From positions 1 through 64,000 of the forward strand of contig NZ_JAHWGT010000006.1 in NCBI RefSeq assembly GCF_020873895.1: DNA of 64,000 nt, in the 5' to 3' direction. Position numbers and translations under genes: made by a program. This DNA is from Streptomyces sp. DH12. GTDB taxonomy: Bacteria; Actinomycetota; Actinomycetes; Streptomycetales; Streptomycetaceae. Below the pieces are notes generated by a model, which saw only the letters and a program-made list of their open reading frames with translations, searched no databases and was not told the origin of the DNA. Below, one piece after another: positions 42,483 to 51,399 of the stretch (its first letter is position 1; each line of letters starts with the position of its first letter).

Positions 42483-42661
42483 GGCTGGTGGTCTCTCTCC
42501 CTGTACCGGACGTGCCGGGTGTGACGGATGTGCCGGATGTGCCGGACGTACCGGTGTGTTGGACGGCGCGGGCGGGGTGCCCGTGACGGCCGGGGGCGCG
42601 CCGGCGGCCCGGGCCGCCGTACGTCGCGGCCCGGGCCGCCGCGCCTCGCGGCCGGATCCGG

Positions 42662-43759
42662 TCAGGCGGTCGCGGCCGGTGCGGCGAGGACCGCCCTCAG
42701 CGCGGCGGCCAGGCGCCCCACCTCGGCCTCCGTGCCGACGGAGATCCGCAGCCGCCCCGGCATGCCGAGGGCGTCGAGCGCGCGGACGAAGACCCGGTGC
42801 TCCGCCGCGAGCCGCGCCGCGAGGGCGGCGCTGTCGCCGGGCGGCGGCACGTCCACCATGACGAAGTTGCTCGCCGACGGGGTGTGCGCCAGGCCCAGCG
42901 CGTCCAGCTCCTTGCCGAGCAGCTCCCGCGCCCTGGCGTTGCCGGCGCGCACCCGCTCCAGGTGCTCGGGGTGCTCCAGGGCCCGCAGCACGGCCCGCTG
43001 GGCCTGCCGGTTGACGTTGAACGGCAGCGCCCCGGCGGTGGCCGAGACCCGGGCGATCAGCTCGGCGGGCCCGACGGCGAGGCCCATCCGCACCGAGGCG
43101 AGCCCCCACGCCTTGGAGAACGTCCGCGTCACCAGCGCCCGGCGGCCCTCGCGGACCGCCCGGAGCGCGAACTCGTGGTCGGGCCCGGCGAAGTCGATGT
43201 ACGCCTCGTCGAAGACGACCACGCCGCCGCCCCGCTCGGCGGCGTCCAGCAGCCGGGTCACCTCGGCCCGGTCCAGGAGCGCGCCCGTCGGGTTGAGCGG
43301 GTTGCAGACGAAGGCCAGGTCGGCGCCCGCCTCCAGGTGCTCCGCGAGCGCCCCCACCGGCAGGTGCGTGCCGTCGAGGGGCACGGTGAGCGGGGTGCGG
43401 CCCACGGAGGCGGCGGACATCACGTACCCGGGGAAGGTGGTCGCGGTGGTCACCACCGACGTGCCCGGTTCGCGCAGGAAGGTCAGCGACGTGACGAGGA
43501 CGATCTCGTCGGTGCCGTTGCCGACGGCGACCATGTCGGCGCCCACCCCGAAGTGCGCGGCCAGCCTCTCGCGCAGTTCGCGGCAGTCGGCGTCCGGGTA
43601 GCGGTTCAGGTGGCGCTCGGACTCCTCGCGCACCGCGTCGACCGTGCCGGGCGGCGGGCCGTAGGGGTTCTCGTTGAGGTGGAGCCGGAGGTGGTCCCCG
43701 CCGTCCGGGATCTCGGTGTCGGCGAAGAACCCCGGGGGCAGTACCGGGCCCTGGGGCAT
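42662..43759 (-). CDS. HisC-like class I/II aminotransferase
   Basis: 365 residues from ATG 43759 (GAGAGG upstream). PLP-dependent fold type I marks: HLNENPYGPPPGT at the N-terminus, NGTDEIV, NPLNPTG, FDEAYIDFAG and the PLP lysine in TFSKAWGLASVRMG. It resembles histidinol-phosphate aminotransferase, but the location inside a lipid-type biosynthetic gene set and not in a his operon suggests that it transaminates a pathway ketone or aldehyde. It would supply the amine that the nearby FAD oxidase could act on. Confidence 0.85.
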   Translation of the reverse strand: MPQGPVLPPGFFADTEIPDGGDHLRLHLNENPYGPPPGTVDAVREESERHLNRYPDADCRELRERLAAHFGVGADMVAVGNGTDEIVLVTSLTFLREPGTSVVTTATTFPGYVMSAASVGRTPLTVPLDGTHLPVGALAEHLEAGADLAFVCNPLNPTGALLDRAEVTRLLDAAERGGGVVVFDEAYIDFAGPDHEFALRAVREGRRALVTRTFSKAWGLASVRMGLAVGPAELIARVSATAGALPFNVNRQAQRAVLRALEHPEHLERVRAGNARARELLGKELDALGLAHTPSASNFVMVDVPPPGDSAALAARLAAEHRVFVRALDALGMPGRLRISVGTEAEVGRLAAALRAVLAAPAATA

Positions 43760-43837
43760 GGTGGATCCTCTCTGTGGGGGCCGGCCGGGCCGTGTGCGGC
43801 GGCCCGGCCGGCCCGTCCGGCCGCCCGTCCGTCCGGA

Positions 43838-45490
43838 TCAGTCGAGCCGGACGCGGGCGATGGTCTTCAGCCGGGAGTCGTCCCGGCCGAGCAGGCTCCG
43901 GCAGCGGAACCGCTGGATCTTGCCGCTGGGGGTGCGCGGCAGGTGGCCGCGCTCCACGAAGACGCACTCCGACAGGGCGATCCCCGACTTCTCCCGGGCG
44001 ACCGCGGCGGCCCGGTCGGCGATCGAGCGGAAGTCGTCGCTGCGGCGGGCCGGTTCGAGGAGCAGGACCAGCCGGGAGACGGGTGATCCGGGCACTTCCA
44101 CCAGCGCCGAACAGCCCTTGCGGACCGGGCCGAGGTCCTCGATCGCCGACTCGATCTCCCCCGTGTAGACGTTCCGCCCGCCGACCGAGATCAGGTCGTC
44201 GGCGCGGCCCACGAAGAACACCTCGCCGCCGTGGACGAAGCCGAGGTCGCCGGTGCGCAGTTCGCCGCCGCGGAACCGGTCGGCGGTGCGCCGCGGGTCC
44301 CCGTGGTAGCCGGTCGCCAGGCTCGGCGTGGCGACCAGCAGCTCCGAGACGCGGTCCGGCACGGAGGTGCGCACCCGCACGCCGGGCAGCGGCGGGCCGT
44401 TGGACACCAGCCTGGTCGCGCCGGGGGCGCCGTCGGGCACCTCGACGACCCGGCCGTCGAGGAGCGCCGCCCCGTCGAAGGAGCGGGCCGAGGGGAGGAC
44501 GCCCAGCGGCGAACTGGCGATGGCGAGCGTCGCCTCCGCCATCCCGTACGCGGGCATGAACGCCTCCGGCGCCAGCCCGGAGGGGCGGAACGTCTCCGCG
44601 GCGGCGTCCAGCGTCTCCCAGTCGACGCGTTCGGCGCCCACCACGAACACCTTCAGCCGCAGCGGCTTCGGCAGCGGGGTGCGGCCCTGCGCCCGCGTCG
44701 CGAGGTGCAGCGCGGTGTTCGTGCCGGCCGTCATCGTCGCGCCGAACTCCGCCATGTCGCGGAACCAGGTGCGCGGCGCCATGCCGAAGCGCTCCGGTGA
44801 CGACAGCACGAAGTCGTGGTCGAACGCCCAGGCGTGCAGCATCGTGCCGAACACGCCCATGTCGTGCGAGAGCGGCAGCCAGGACGCGATGGTCTCCTCG
44901 CCGGGGCGGCCGTGCGACAGCTCCCGCAGCATGTGCAGATGGGTGCCGACGGCCCGCACGCTCAGCTCGCACCCCTTGGGCAGGCTGGTGCTGCCGGAGG
45001 AGTACTGGATGAACGCGGTGTCGTCCGGGCCGGGCAGGTCCGGCTCGATCCGCCCGCCGCCGTACAGCGACGTCCAGGTGCGCACCGGCAGGCGCGTGGC
45101 GAGCCCCGCCGGGACCAGGGCCCGCAGCCGCTCGTCGACGAGGAGCACGGCCGGGTCGAGGCGGTCGCTGAGCACGCTCAGCTGCTGCCCGTACTCCTCC
45201 GGGTTCTGGCCGCGCGCCGGCAGCGGGAAGGAGGCGACGGCGCCGCCCGCCAGCCACACCGCGAGCAGACCGCGGACCGTGTGCGCCGAGTTGGTCAGCA
45301 CCGTGGCGACCCGGCTGCCCGGCCGCACCCCCGCGGCCCGCAGGGACGCCGCCATGGAGTGCGCGTCGGCGACGACCTCCCGCCACGGCAGCCGGCCGAA
45401 GCCGTCCCCGTCCCAGTGGTGGAGCGTGCCGCGCGGGTCGTCGCGCAGCAGCAGCTCCCACAGGCCCGCGCCGGCGGCCGCCGCGGTCAC
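43838..45490 (-). CDS. Fatty acyl-AMP ligase (ANL superfamily)
   Basis: 550 residues from GTG 45490; its start overlaps the desaturase stop by 4 bases (GTGA). Adenylate-forming motifs are seen: YSSGSTSLPKG (A3), AYGMAEATLAI (A5), ELRTGDLGFVHGGEVFFVGRADDLISVGGRN across A7-A8, and LPRTPSGKIQRF (A10, with catalytic Lys). The sequence pattern (GERVDWETL-type region and the long loop before A8) fits fatty acyl-AMP ligases, which pass acyl groups to an acyl carrier protein rather than to CoA. The carrier protein is encoded at 52295-52546 in the same set. Confidence 0.87.
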   Translation of the reverse strand: MTAAAAGAGLWELLLRDDPRGTLHHWDGDGFGRLPWREVVADAHSMAASLRAAGVRPGSRVATVLTNSAHTVRGLLAVWLAGGAVASFPLPARGQNPEEYGQQLSVLSDRLDPAVLLVDERLRALVPAGLATRLPVRTWTSLYGGGRIEPDLPGPDDTAFIQYSSGSTSLPKGCELSVRAVGTHLHMLRELSHGRPGEETIASWLPLSHDMGVFGTMLHAWAFDHDFVLSSPERFGMAPRTWFRDMAEFGATMTAGTNTALHLATRAQGRTPLPKPLRLKVFVVGAERVDWETLDAAAETFRPSGLAPEAFMPAYGMAEATLAIASSPLGVLPSARSFDGAALLDGRVVEVPDGAPGATRLVSNGPPLPGVRVRTSVPDRVSELLVATPSLATGYHGDPRRTADRFRGGELRTGDLGFVHGGEVFFVGRADDLISVGGRNVYTGEIESAIEDLGPVRKGCSALVEVPGSPVSRLVLLLEPARRSDDFRSIADRAAAVAREKSGIALSECVFVERGHLPRTPSGKIQRFRCRSLLGRDDSRLKTIARVRLD

Positions 45491-46497
45491 TCCACGTCCA
45501 CGAGGGACACGTCGCCGCCGTCGCGGGACCGCTCGGCCATCGGGGCGATCCGCTGCTGGCTGACCAGCAGCTCCTCCTGGCTGAGCCGGCTGCCGGCGAC
45601 CCGGCTGACGCCGGCCTCGCGCATGGTCATGCGCTCGGGGTCGATGCGGATGACCTTCCAGGCCAGGCGGGTCTTCTCCAGGCTCCAGATGAAGATCGCG
45701 GAGATGTCGACCTCGTACCACTTCATGCCGTGCCGGGCGGACCGGGGGAAGGCGTGGTGGTTGTTGTGCCAGGCCTCGCCGAACGACGGGATGGCCAGCC
45801 AGGCGACGTTGCGCGACTCGTCCGTGGTGGAGAAGCGGCGCCGGCCGAAGTAGTGGCCGATCGAGTTCACCGCGTACGTCATGTGGTTGATGAGGAAGAT
45901 GCGGACCAGGCCACCCCACAGGATGCCGGTCAGCAGCGCCCGCACGGAGCCCCCGCTCACCGCGAAGGCGATCAGCCCCGGCAGGACGACGCCCGCGGCG
46001 ACGACGGCGAGGAAGTTCTCGCTGAGCCAGCGCAGCGGCTTCTCCCGGACCAGGTCGGGGCAGTAGCGGATCGGGTCCGAGCTGAGCCGCTCGTTGAACA
46101 GCCAGCCCAGGTGGGCGTGCCACATCCCGGCGAGGGCGCCCTTGAAGCCGGGCTCGAAGCCCAGGTGCGGGCTGTGCGGGTCGCCCTCCTTGTCGGCGAC
46201 CCGGTGGTGCTTGCGGTGGTGGGCCGCCCAGATGATCGGCGGGCCCTGGCCCGCCATCACTCCGGCCGCCGCGAGCCCCACCCGTATCGGCTTGTACGTC
46301 TCGAACGAGCGGTGCGTCAGCAGCCGGTGGTAGCCCGTCGAGATGCCGATGCCCGAGACCACGTACATGATCGCCGTGACCAGCACGTCGGTCCAGCCGA
46401 AGACGCGGTTCCACGCCAGCACCATGGCGACGCCGAGTGCGAGCAGCGGCACCACGGAGACCATCAGCATGTACCAGCGATGCTCCCTGCCGTCCAT
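45487..46497 (-). CDS. Acyl-CoA / acyl-ACP desaturase (membrane di-iron type)
   Basis: 336 residues from ATG 46497 with GAGGGG 6 bases upstream. The three histidine boxes of membrane delta-9-type desaturases are present: HRLLTH, HRKHH and HNNHH, with four to five hydrophobic helices between them (about residues 10-50, 60-85, 160-200). It introduces a cis double bond in a fatty acyl chain with O2 and an electron donor. Its place next to the acyl-AMP ligase and before the methyltransferase suggests that it makes the alkene used by the pathway. Confidence 0.9.
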   Translation of the reverse strand: MDGREHRWYMLMVSVVPLLALGVAMVLAWNRVFGWTDVLVTAIMYVVSGIGISTGYHRLLTHRSFETYKPIRVGLAAAGVMAGQGPPIIWAAHHRKHHRVADKEGDPHSPHLGFEPGFKGALAGMWHAHLGWLFNERLSSDPIRYCPDLVREKPLRWLSENFLAVVAAGVVLPGLIAFAVSGGSVRALLTGILWGGLVRIFLINHMTYAVNSIGHYFGRRRFSTTDESRNVAWLAIPSFGEAWHNNHHAFPRSARHGMKWYEVDISAIFIWSLEKTRLAWKVIRIDPERMTMREAGVSRVAGSRLSQEELLVSQQRIAPMAERSRDGGDVSLVDVE

Positions 46498-46569
46498 ATC
46501 CCCTCTTCCCCTCACTCCTAGGTGTGTTGCGCTCGGCTCCCGGCGGGGTCGGACCCCGCCGGGGCCGGA

Positions 46570-48039
46570 TCAGACGCCCGAGGTGGTCTCGGGGTCGAAC
46601 TCCGTGCGCAGCGCGGGCAGGGCCAGCGCCAGCAGCGCGGCGCAGGCGCTGAGCACGGTGCCGACGAGGAACGCCGAGTGGAAGCTCGCCAGCAGGGCGT
46701 CGGGCATCGCCGTGCCCGCCGCCACCTCGTCGTCGAGCCGGCTGCCGGCGAGCGCGGCCAGCACCGCGAGGCCGGTGGCCCCGCCGATCTGCTGGCCGGT
46801 GTTCAGGACCCCGGAGGCCGCCCCGGAGTCCGCCTTCGCCACCCCGCTCACCGCGGCCACCACGAGCGGCACCATCGCCAGCCCGTACCCGGCGGCGCAC
46901 AGCAGCAGCGTGGGCAGGATGTCGGACGCGTACGACGCCTTGACGGGCGCGCCCAGCAGCAGGCCGAGCCCGACGGTGGCGGTGCCCAGCCCCAGCAGGC
47001 ACAGCGCGCGGCTGCCGAGCCTGGGCAGCAGCTGGATCGCGATGCCCGAGAACACCGCCATCGTCACGCCGAACGGCGCCCACGACAGGCCGGCCCGCAG
47101 CGGCGACCAGCCCTGGAGGAGCTGCATGTACTGCGTCAGGAAGAAGAAGATGCCGTACAGGCCCGACGCGGCGAGCAGCATCATGACGTTGGCCGCCGCG
47201 ATCTGCCGGTTGGCGAAGATGCCGAGCCGGATCAGCGGCTGCTCGGCGCGCAGCTCCCGTACGACGAACCCGGCCAGCAGCGCGGCGGCGCCGACGAAGC
47301 CGGCGATCGTCGCCGCCGAGCCCCACGGGCGGTGGCTGGTGCTGATGACCGTGTACACCAGGAGCAGCAGCGCGGAGGTGATGAGCACCGCGCCGGTGGT
47401 GTCCGTGGACGTGCCCTTCACCGGTTCCTGGCGGTCGGCGAGCGCGGGCCGCATGGCGAGCGCGAACAGCAGGAGCCCCACGGGGATGTTGATGAAGAAC
47501 ACCCACCGCCAGTCGATGATGTCGGTGATGACGCCGCCGAGCAGCACGCCGGACACCCCGGAGATGCCGGTGAGCCCGCCCCAGATCCCGAGGGCCTTGC
47601 GCCGCTCCTTGGCCTCGGTGAACGCGGTGATGAGGATGGACAGCGCCGCCGGGCTGAGCAGCGCCGCGCCGAAGCCCTGGGCGCCGCGCGCCACGATGAG
47701 CATCTCGGAGCTGTTCGCCAGGCCGCAGGCGAGCGAGGCCGCGGTGAAGACGGCGAGGCCGGCCAGGAAGACCCGGCGGCGGCCGAAGAGGTCCGCGCAC
47801 CGGCCGCCGAGCACGAGGAAGCCGCCGAACAGCAGCATGTACGCGTCGACGACCCAGGCGAGCGAGGCCTGTTCGAAGTCGAGTGCCGTGCGGATCGTCG
47901 GCAGCGCCATCGCGACGACCGTGTCGTCGATGATGACCATGAACTGTGCGCCGCACGTCACCGCGAGCACGAGGCCCGCGGACTTGCCCGCCGCGCCCGG
48001 CGCGGCCTTGGCGGCGGACGGGGCCGTTCCCCTGCCCAT
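46570..48039 (-). CDS. MFS drug exporter, DHA2 family (14 helices)
   Basis: 489 residues from ATG 48039 with CAGGAGAAGG just upstream. DHA2/EmrB-QacA type: IIDDTVVAMALPTI in helix 1, GRCADLFGRRRVFLAG in the first cytoplasmic loop (motif A), and about 14 hydrophobic helices. It uses the proton gradient to export amphipathic small molecules. In the middle of the leftward biosynthetic set it most likely exports the product and protects the producer. Confidence 0.88.
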   Translation of the reverse strand: MGRGTAPSAAKAAPGAAGKSAGLVLAVTCGAQFMVIIDDTVVAMALPTIRTALDFEQASLAWVVDAYMLLFGGFLVLGGRCADLFGRRRVFLAGLAVFTAASLACGLANSSEMLIVARGAQGFGAALLSPAALSILITAFTEAKERRKALGIWGGLTGISGVSGVLLGGVITDIIDWRWVFFINIPVGLLLFALAMRPALADRQEPVKGTSTDTTGAVLITSALLLLVYTVISTSHRPWGSAATIAGFVGAAALLAGFVVRELRAEQPLIRLGIFANRQIAAANVMMLLAASGLYGIFFFLTQYMQLLQGWSPLRAGLSWAPFGVTMAVFSGIAIQLLPRLGSRALCLLGLGTATVGLGLLLGAPVKASYASDILPTLLLCAAGYGLAMVPLVVAAVSGVAKADSGAASGVLNTGQQIGGATGLAVLAALAGSRLDDEVAAGTAMPDALLASFHSAFLVGTVLSACAALLALALPALRTEFDPETTSGV

Positions 48040-48122
48040 GCCTTCTCCTGTTCGCTGTTGCTGCCTGGGGGTGGTGGTGCGGGTGCGGGGGTGCCCGCGG
48101 GCGGCCGGCCGGGCCGCGTGGG

Positions 48123-49037
48123 TCAGGGGGCGGTCGCCCGGGCCACGACCCGGTTCAGCCGGTCCATGCGGGTGGCGAGGCTCATCCGCCCCTCCAGCCG
48201 GAAGGCGGGCAGCCGCCGGCCGTCGACGTCGGTGAAGCCGTACTCGGCGGCGAGGTCGCCGACGGTGAGGACCTGCCCGGCCCGCTCCCGCACGTCGGGG
48301 TCGCCCGCCAGGTGGGCGATGGCGCGGCCCACGTACTCGGGGGTGTGCACCACCGCGGCGGGGCCGTCGCCCAGCGCCTCCCACGCCGCCTCGACCCGCT
48401 CGGTGCGGACGAAACCCGGGTGCAGGGAGAGCGCGGTGACCCGCTTCTTGCGCAGGTCCGCGGCGAACGCCCGGCTCATGCGGTCGTTGGCCGACTTGAA
48501 CACGTCGTAGGCGGCCTGCCCGAGGTAGGTGTCGCCGTCCGTGTAGCCGATGCCGACGACCAGCCCGCCCGGCCGGTCGAACATCAGCGGCGTCAGCAGC
48601 CGCGTCACGTCGTACTGGGCGCGCAGCGAGCCCTCGCACAGCTCGTACCGCCACATCGGCTGCTCCCAGTACGGCGCGTCGAACCGGACGTCCGCGGAGC
48701 GCTCGTAGCCGGCCCAGGCGTTGTTGACCAGTACGTCCAGGCCGCCGTGGTCGGCGCGGATCCGGTCGGCGAGGGCCTGGTTGTCCTCGGTCGAGCGGTG
48801 GTCGCAGCGCACGGCGACGCCGGTGCCGCCGCGGGCGGTGACCTCCTCCGCCGTGTCGTCGACCGTGCCGGGCAGCCCCTCCGTGCGGCCCTCGCCGCGG
48901 GTGCTGCGGCCGGTGGCGTACACGGTGGCGCCCGCGGCGCCGAGGGCCAGGGCTATGCCCCGCCCCACCCCGCGGCTGGCGCCGGTGACGACGGCGACGG
49001 TCCCGTCGAGCCGCGGCGGCTCCCACTCCTCGTTCAC
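48123..49037 (-). CDS. Short-chain dehydrogenase/reductase
   Basis: 304 residues from GTG 49037 (GGAGCAC about 10 bases upstream). TGASRGVGRGIA near residue 19-30 (NAD(P) motif), NNAWAGYE (NNAG), IGYTDGD and the catalytic Tyr and Lys in AYDVFK. It resembles large 'dehydrogenase/reductase SDR member 1-like' enzymes. A long insert (WEQPMWRYELCEG) before the active site is typical of that group. It could reduce a ketone made in the pathway. Confidence 0.85.
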   Translation of the reverse strand: MNEEWEPPRLDGTVAVVTGASRGVGRGIALALGAAGATVYATGRSTRGEGRTEGLPGTVDDTAEEVTARGGTGVAVRCDHRSTEDNQALADRIRADHGGLDVLVNNAWAGYERSADVRFDAPYWEQPMWRYELCEGSLRAQYDVTRLLTPLMFDRPGGLVVGIGYTDGDTYLGQAAYDVFKSANDRMSRAFAADLRKKRVTALSLHPGFVRTERVEAAWEALGDGPAAVVHTPEYVGRAIAHLAGDPDVRERAGQVLTVGDLAAEYGFTDVDGRRLPAFRLEGRMSLATRMDRLNRVVARATAP

Positions 49038-49057
49038 GTACGTGTGCTCCTTCGGTC

Positions 49058-50077
49058 TCAACTGAGGTGGGCGGAGGCGTACTCGAGCGTCCGCAGGTAG
49101 GCGTCGGTGTCCTCGACGTGCGGGACGCCGTACCGCTCGCGCAGCTCCGGCATCGACGTCGGCAGGACGCCGCCGCTGCACCGGGTGACCTCGCTGACGT
49201 CCCGCAGCACCGACAGGTAGGAGCGGGCCAGCGGCGGCAGCCGCCGCAGCTCCTCCGGGTCCAGCGCGTCGGGGTCGGTCACCGGGACGGGCTTCAGGGT
49301 CCGGCCGAGCGTCGCCGCGTGCTTGGCGCACACCTCGACCGCCCGCTCCATGTCCATGGCCTCCTCCCCGTACGTCACCCAGAACGACCCCTCGTCGTCG
49401 CCGAGTTCGACGGCCCGCAGCACCGCCTTGGCGAGGAGGTCCTGCGGCACGATGTCGATCCGGTTGCCGCGGTGCACGGGCACGAACGGCGCCCGGCCGC
49501 GGCAGATCCAGTCCGACATCAGCTGCACGATCTGGCCGCGCGAGGTCCAGCCGGTGACGGAGTCGCCGATCAGGTTGGTGGGCCGGAACACGGTGTGCCT
49601 GACGCCGCTGTCGCGCAGCAGCTGCTCGGAGCGCAGCTTGGAGCGGACGTAGTTCGTCGTGACGTTCGTGTCGCTCAGCCGGTGCGGGGCGCCCGTGAAG
49701 AGCGCGGCCACGAAGGCGGTGCTCATGAAGTGGACGGACGCGCCGGCGCGCCGCGCGAAGTCGATGACGCGGCGCGTGCCGTCGACGTTGACCGGCTTGT
49801 ACCGCTCGTCGGGCAGCCCCCACTCGGTGAGCCCCGCCGAGTGGATGACCGTGTCGACGTCGCGGGCGAGGGCGGCGTAGCTGTCCTCGTCGAGCCCGAA
49901 GCGGGGCTGCGCCAGGTCGGCGCCGAGGACCTCCTCGGTGCCCTCGGGCAGGGCGGTGCCGCCGGGGCGGACCATCGAGACGATCCGTACGGGCCGGCCG
50001 GGCGCCTCCCGCAGGACGGCCTGCCCCACGACGCCCGAGGCCCCCGTGAGCAGCACGGTGCGGCGCTGTCCGGTCAT
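49058..50077 (-). CDS. Extended SDR, thioester-reductase-like
   Basis: 339 residues from ATG 50077 with AAGGAG upstream; 4-base overlap with the FAD oxidase stop. TGASGVVGQAVL (NAD(P) motif), SMVRPGG, HSAGLTEWG, FMSTAFVA and NYVRSKLRSEQLL with the Tyr-x-x-x-Lys pair fit the male-sterility/thioester-reductase branch, which reduces acyl thioesters to aldehydes or alcohols. In this set it is the best candidate for releasing the chain from the carrier protein. An NAD-dependent epimerase is the alternative. Confidence 0.75.
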   Translation of the reverse strand: MTGQRRTVLLTGASGVVGQAVLREAPGRPVRIVSMVRPGGTALPEGTEEVLGADLAQPRFGLDEDSYAALARDVDTVIHSAGLTEWGLPDERYKPVNVDGTRRVIDFARRAGASVHFMSTAFVAALFTGAPHRLSDTNVTTNYVRSKLRSEQLLRDSGVRHTVFRPTNLIGDSVTGWTSRGQIVQLMSDWICRGRAPFVPVHRGNRIDIVPQDLLAKAVLRAVELGDDEGSFWVTYGEEAMDMERAVEVCAKHAATLGRTLKPVPVTDPDALDPEELRRLPPLARSYLSVLRDVSEVTRCSGGVLPTSMPELRERYGVPHVEDTDAYLRTLEYASAHLS

Positions 50078-51399
50078 GGCCGGGACTCCTTCCACTCCAT
50101 GAGCCGTGTGGTGGCCCGGGCGCCCGCGTACAGCAGCGGCTCGGGCGGGAAGTCGCGCTGCCCGCGGCGGCCGTCGTCGACGTAGAGCAGGCGCGCGTAC
50201 TCGGTGTCCTTGCCGAGGACCAGGTCGCGCAGGACCTTGCCGCCGGTGTGCGTGGCGGCGATGCCGTTGCCGTTGAAGCCGTAGCCGTAGAAGACGTTGC
50301 CGCCGGGCAGCTGCCCGAAGTGCGGGGCGTAGTCCCGGGTGACGTCGACCGTGCCGCCGTAGGCGTAGGTGAACCGCACGTCGCCCCACTGGGGGAAGAA
50401 CCGGCGGAACTCCCGCTCCAGGGCCCGGTAGGCGCGCGGGTCGTTCATGCGGCGGCGGCGCGTGTCGCGGCCCAGGAAGTACAGGGCGGGCCCGCCGGCG
50501 AACATCAGCCGGTTGTCGGCGGTGAAGCGCGCGCAGGTCAGGAACGTCTTCGCCTCCACCATGCCCTCGCGGCCGGCCCAGGCGACCCGGCCGAGCTGCT
50601 CGTCGGTGAGCGGTTCGCTCACCAGCGCGTAGCTCCAGATCGGCACGGTCTTGTTGCGGAACGGCGCGAACGTGAACTGGTGCGCGTTGGCCGCGATGAT
50701 CACCTTGTCGGCGGTGATCCGCCCGCCGGGCGTGAGCACCGTGGGCCGCACCCCGGGCACCACCCGCAGCACGGGCGTGTTCTCGTAGACGGTGACGCCG
50801 CGCTCCTTGACGACCCGCGCCACGCCCCTGGCCAGCTTGAACGGGTTGACCAGCGCGCCGCCGACGCGCATCGCGCCGAGCACCGCCGGGGAGCCGATGA
50901 CCTCCTGGGCCGCGGCCGCGGAGAGGAGCTCGGGCTGCTCGCGGCCGGCGATGGCCGTGGCCAGCTCCCGGTCCTCACGCAGCCGGCGCAGCTGGGCGGC
51001 GTCGGTGGCGACCATCAGGTAGTCGTTCGCCTCGTACTGCGCGTCGATCCCGTTGCGGCGCAGGAACCGGCCGATCTCCAGGATGGAGCGGCCGACCGCC
51101 TGCGACGCCTCCAGGGCGCGGCGGGTGCCGAACTCCCGGACCAGCGCCTGGATGTCCTTGCCGATGGTCGGCGTGACGAACCCGTCGGCGCGGCCCGACG
51201 CCCCGTACCCCGAGTACTCGGCCTCGACGACGCGGATGTCGAGCGCGGGCTCCGCCTCCTTCAGGAAGTGGGCGGCCCACAGCCCGGTGTACCCGCCGCC
51301 GACGACGGCGACGTCGCAGTCGACCGCGTCGCGCAGCGGCGGCTCGGGGGTGACGGCCTCGGTCTCGTGCCAGTAGACGACGTGTTTGCGTGTACCCAC
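50074..51399 (-). CDS. FAD-dependent amine/amino acid oxidase (DAO family)
   Basis: 441 residues from GTG 51399, which shares one base with the methyltransferase stop (TAGTG). The FAD motif VVGGGYTGLWAAHFLKE lies near residues 30-46, and GASGRADGFV follows as in the PuuB/glycine oxidase-type DAO family. GYGFNGNGIAATHTGGK is the C-terminal FAD-contacting stretch. It oxidises a C-N bond with O2. With the aminotransferase nearby it could oxidise a cyclic or linear amine made in the pathway. Confidence 0.83.
   Translation of the reverse strand: MGTRKHVVYWHETEAVTPEPPLRDAVDCDVAVVGGGYTGLWAAHFLKEAEPALDIRVVEAEYSGYGASGRADGFVTPTIGKDIQALVREFGTRRALEASQAVGRSILEIGRFLRRNGIDAQYEANDYLMVATDAAQLRRLREDRELATAIAGREQPELLSAAAAQEVIGSPAVLGAMRVGGALVNPFKLARGVARVVKERGVTVYENTPVLRVVPGVRPTVLTPGGRITADKVIIAANAHQFTFAPFRNKTVPIWSYALVSEPLTDEQLGRVAWAGREGMVEAKTFLTCARFTADNRLMFAGGPALYFLGRDTRRRRMNDPRAYRALEREFRRFFPQWGDVRFTYAYGGTVDVTRDYAPHFGQLPGGNVFYGYGFNGNGIAATHTGGKVLRDLVLGKDTEYARLLYVDDGRRGQRDFPPEPLLYAGARATTRLMEWKESRP

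Noticed and set aside
40632-45461. A 1,609-codon frame covering three genes on the minus strand
   Set aside because: Only its last part is the acyl-CoA dehydrogenase; the rest is out of frame with the aminotransferase and acyl-AMP ligase, which have complete motifs in their own frames.
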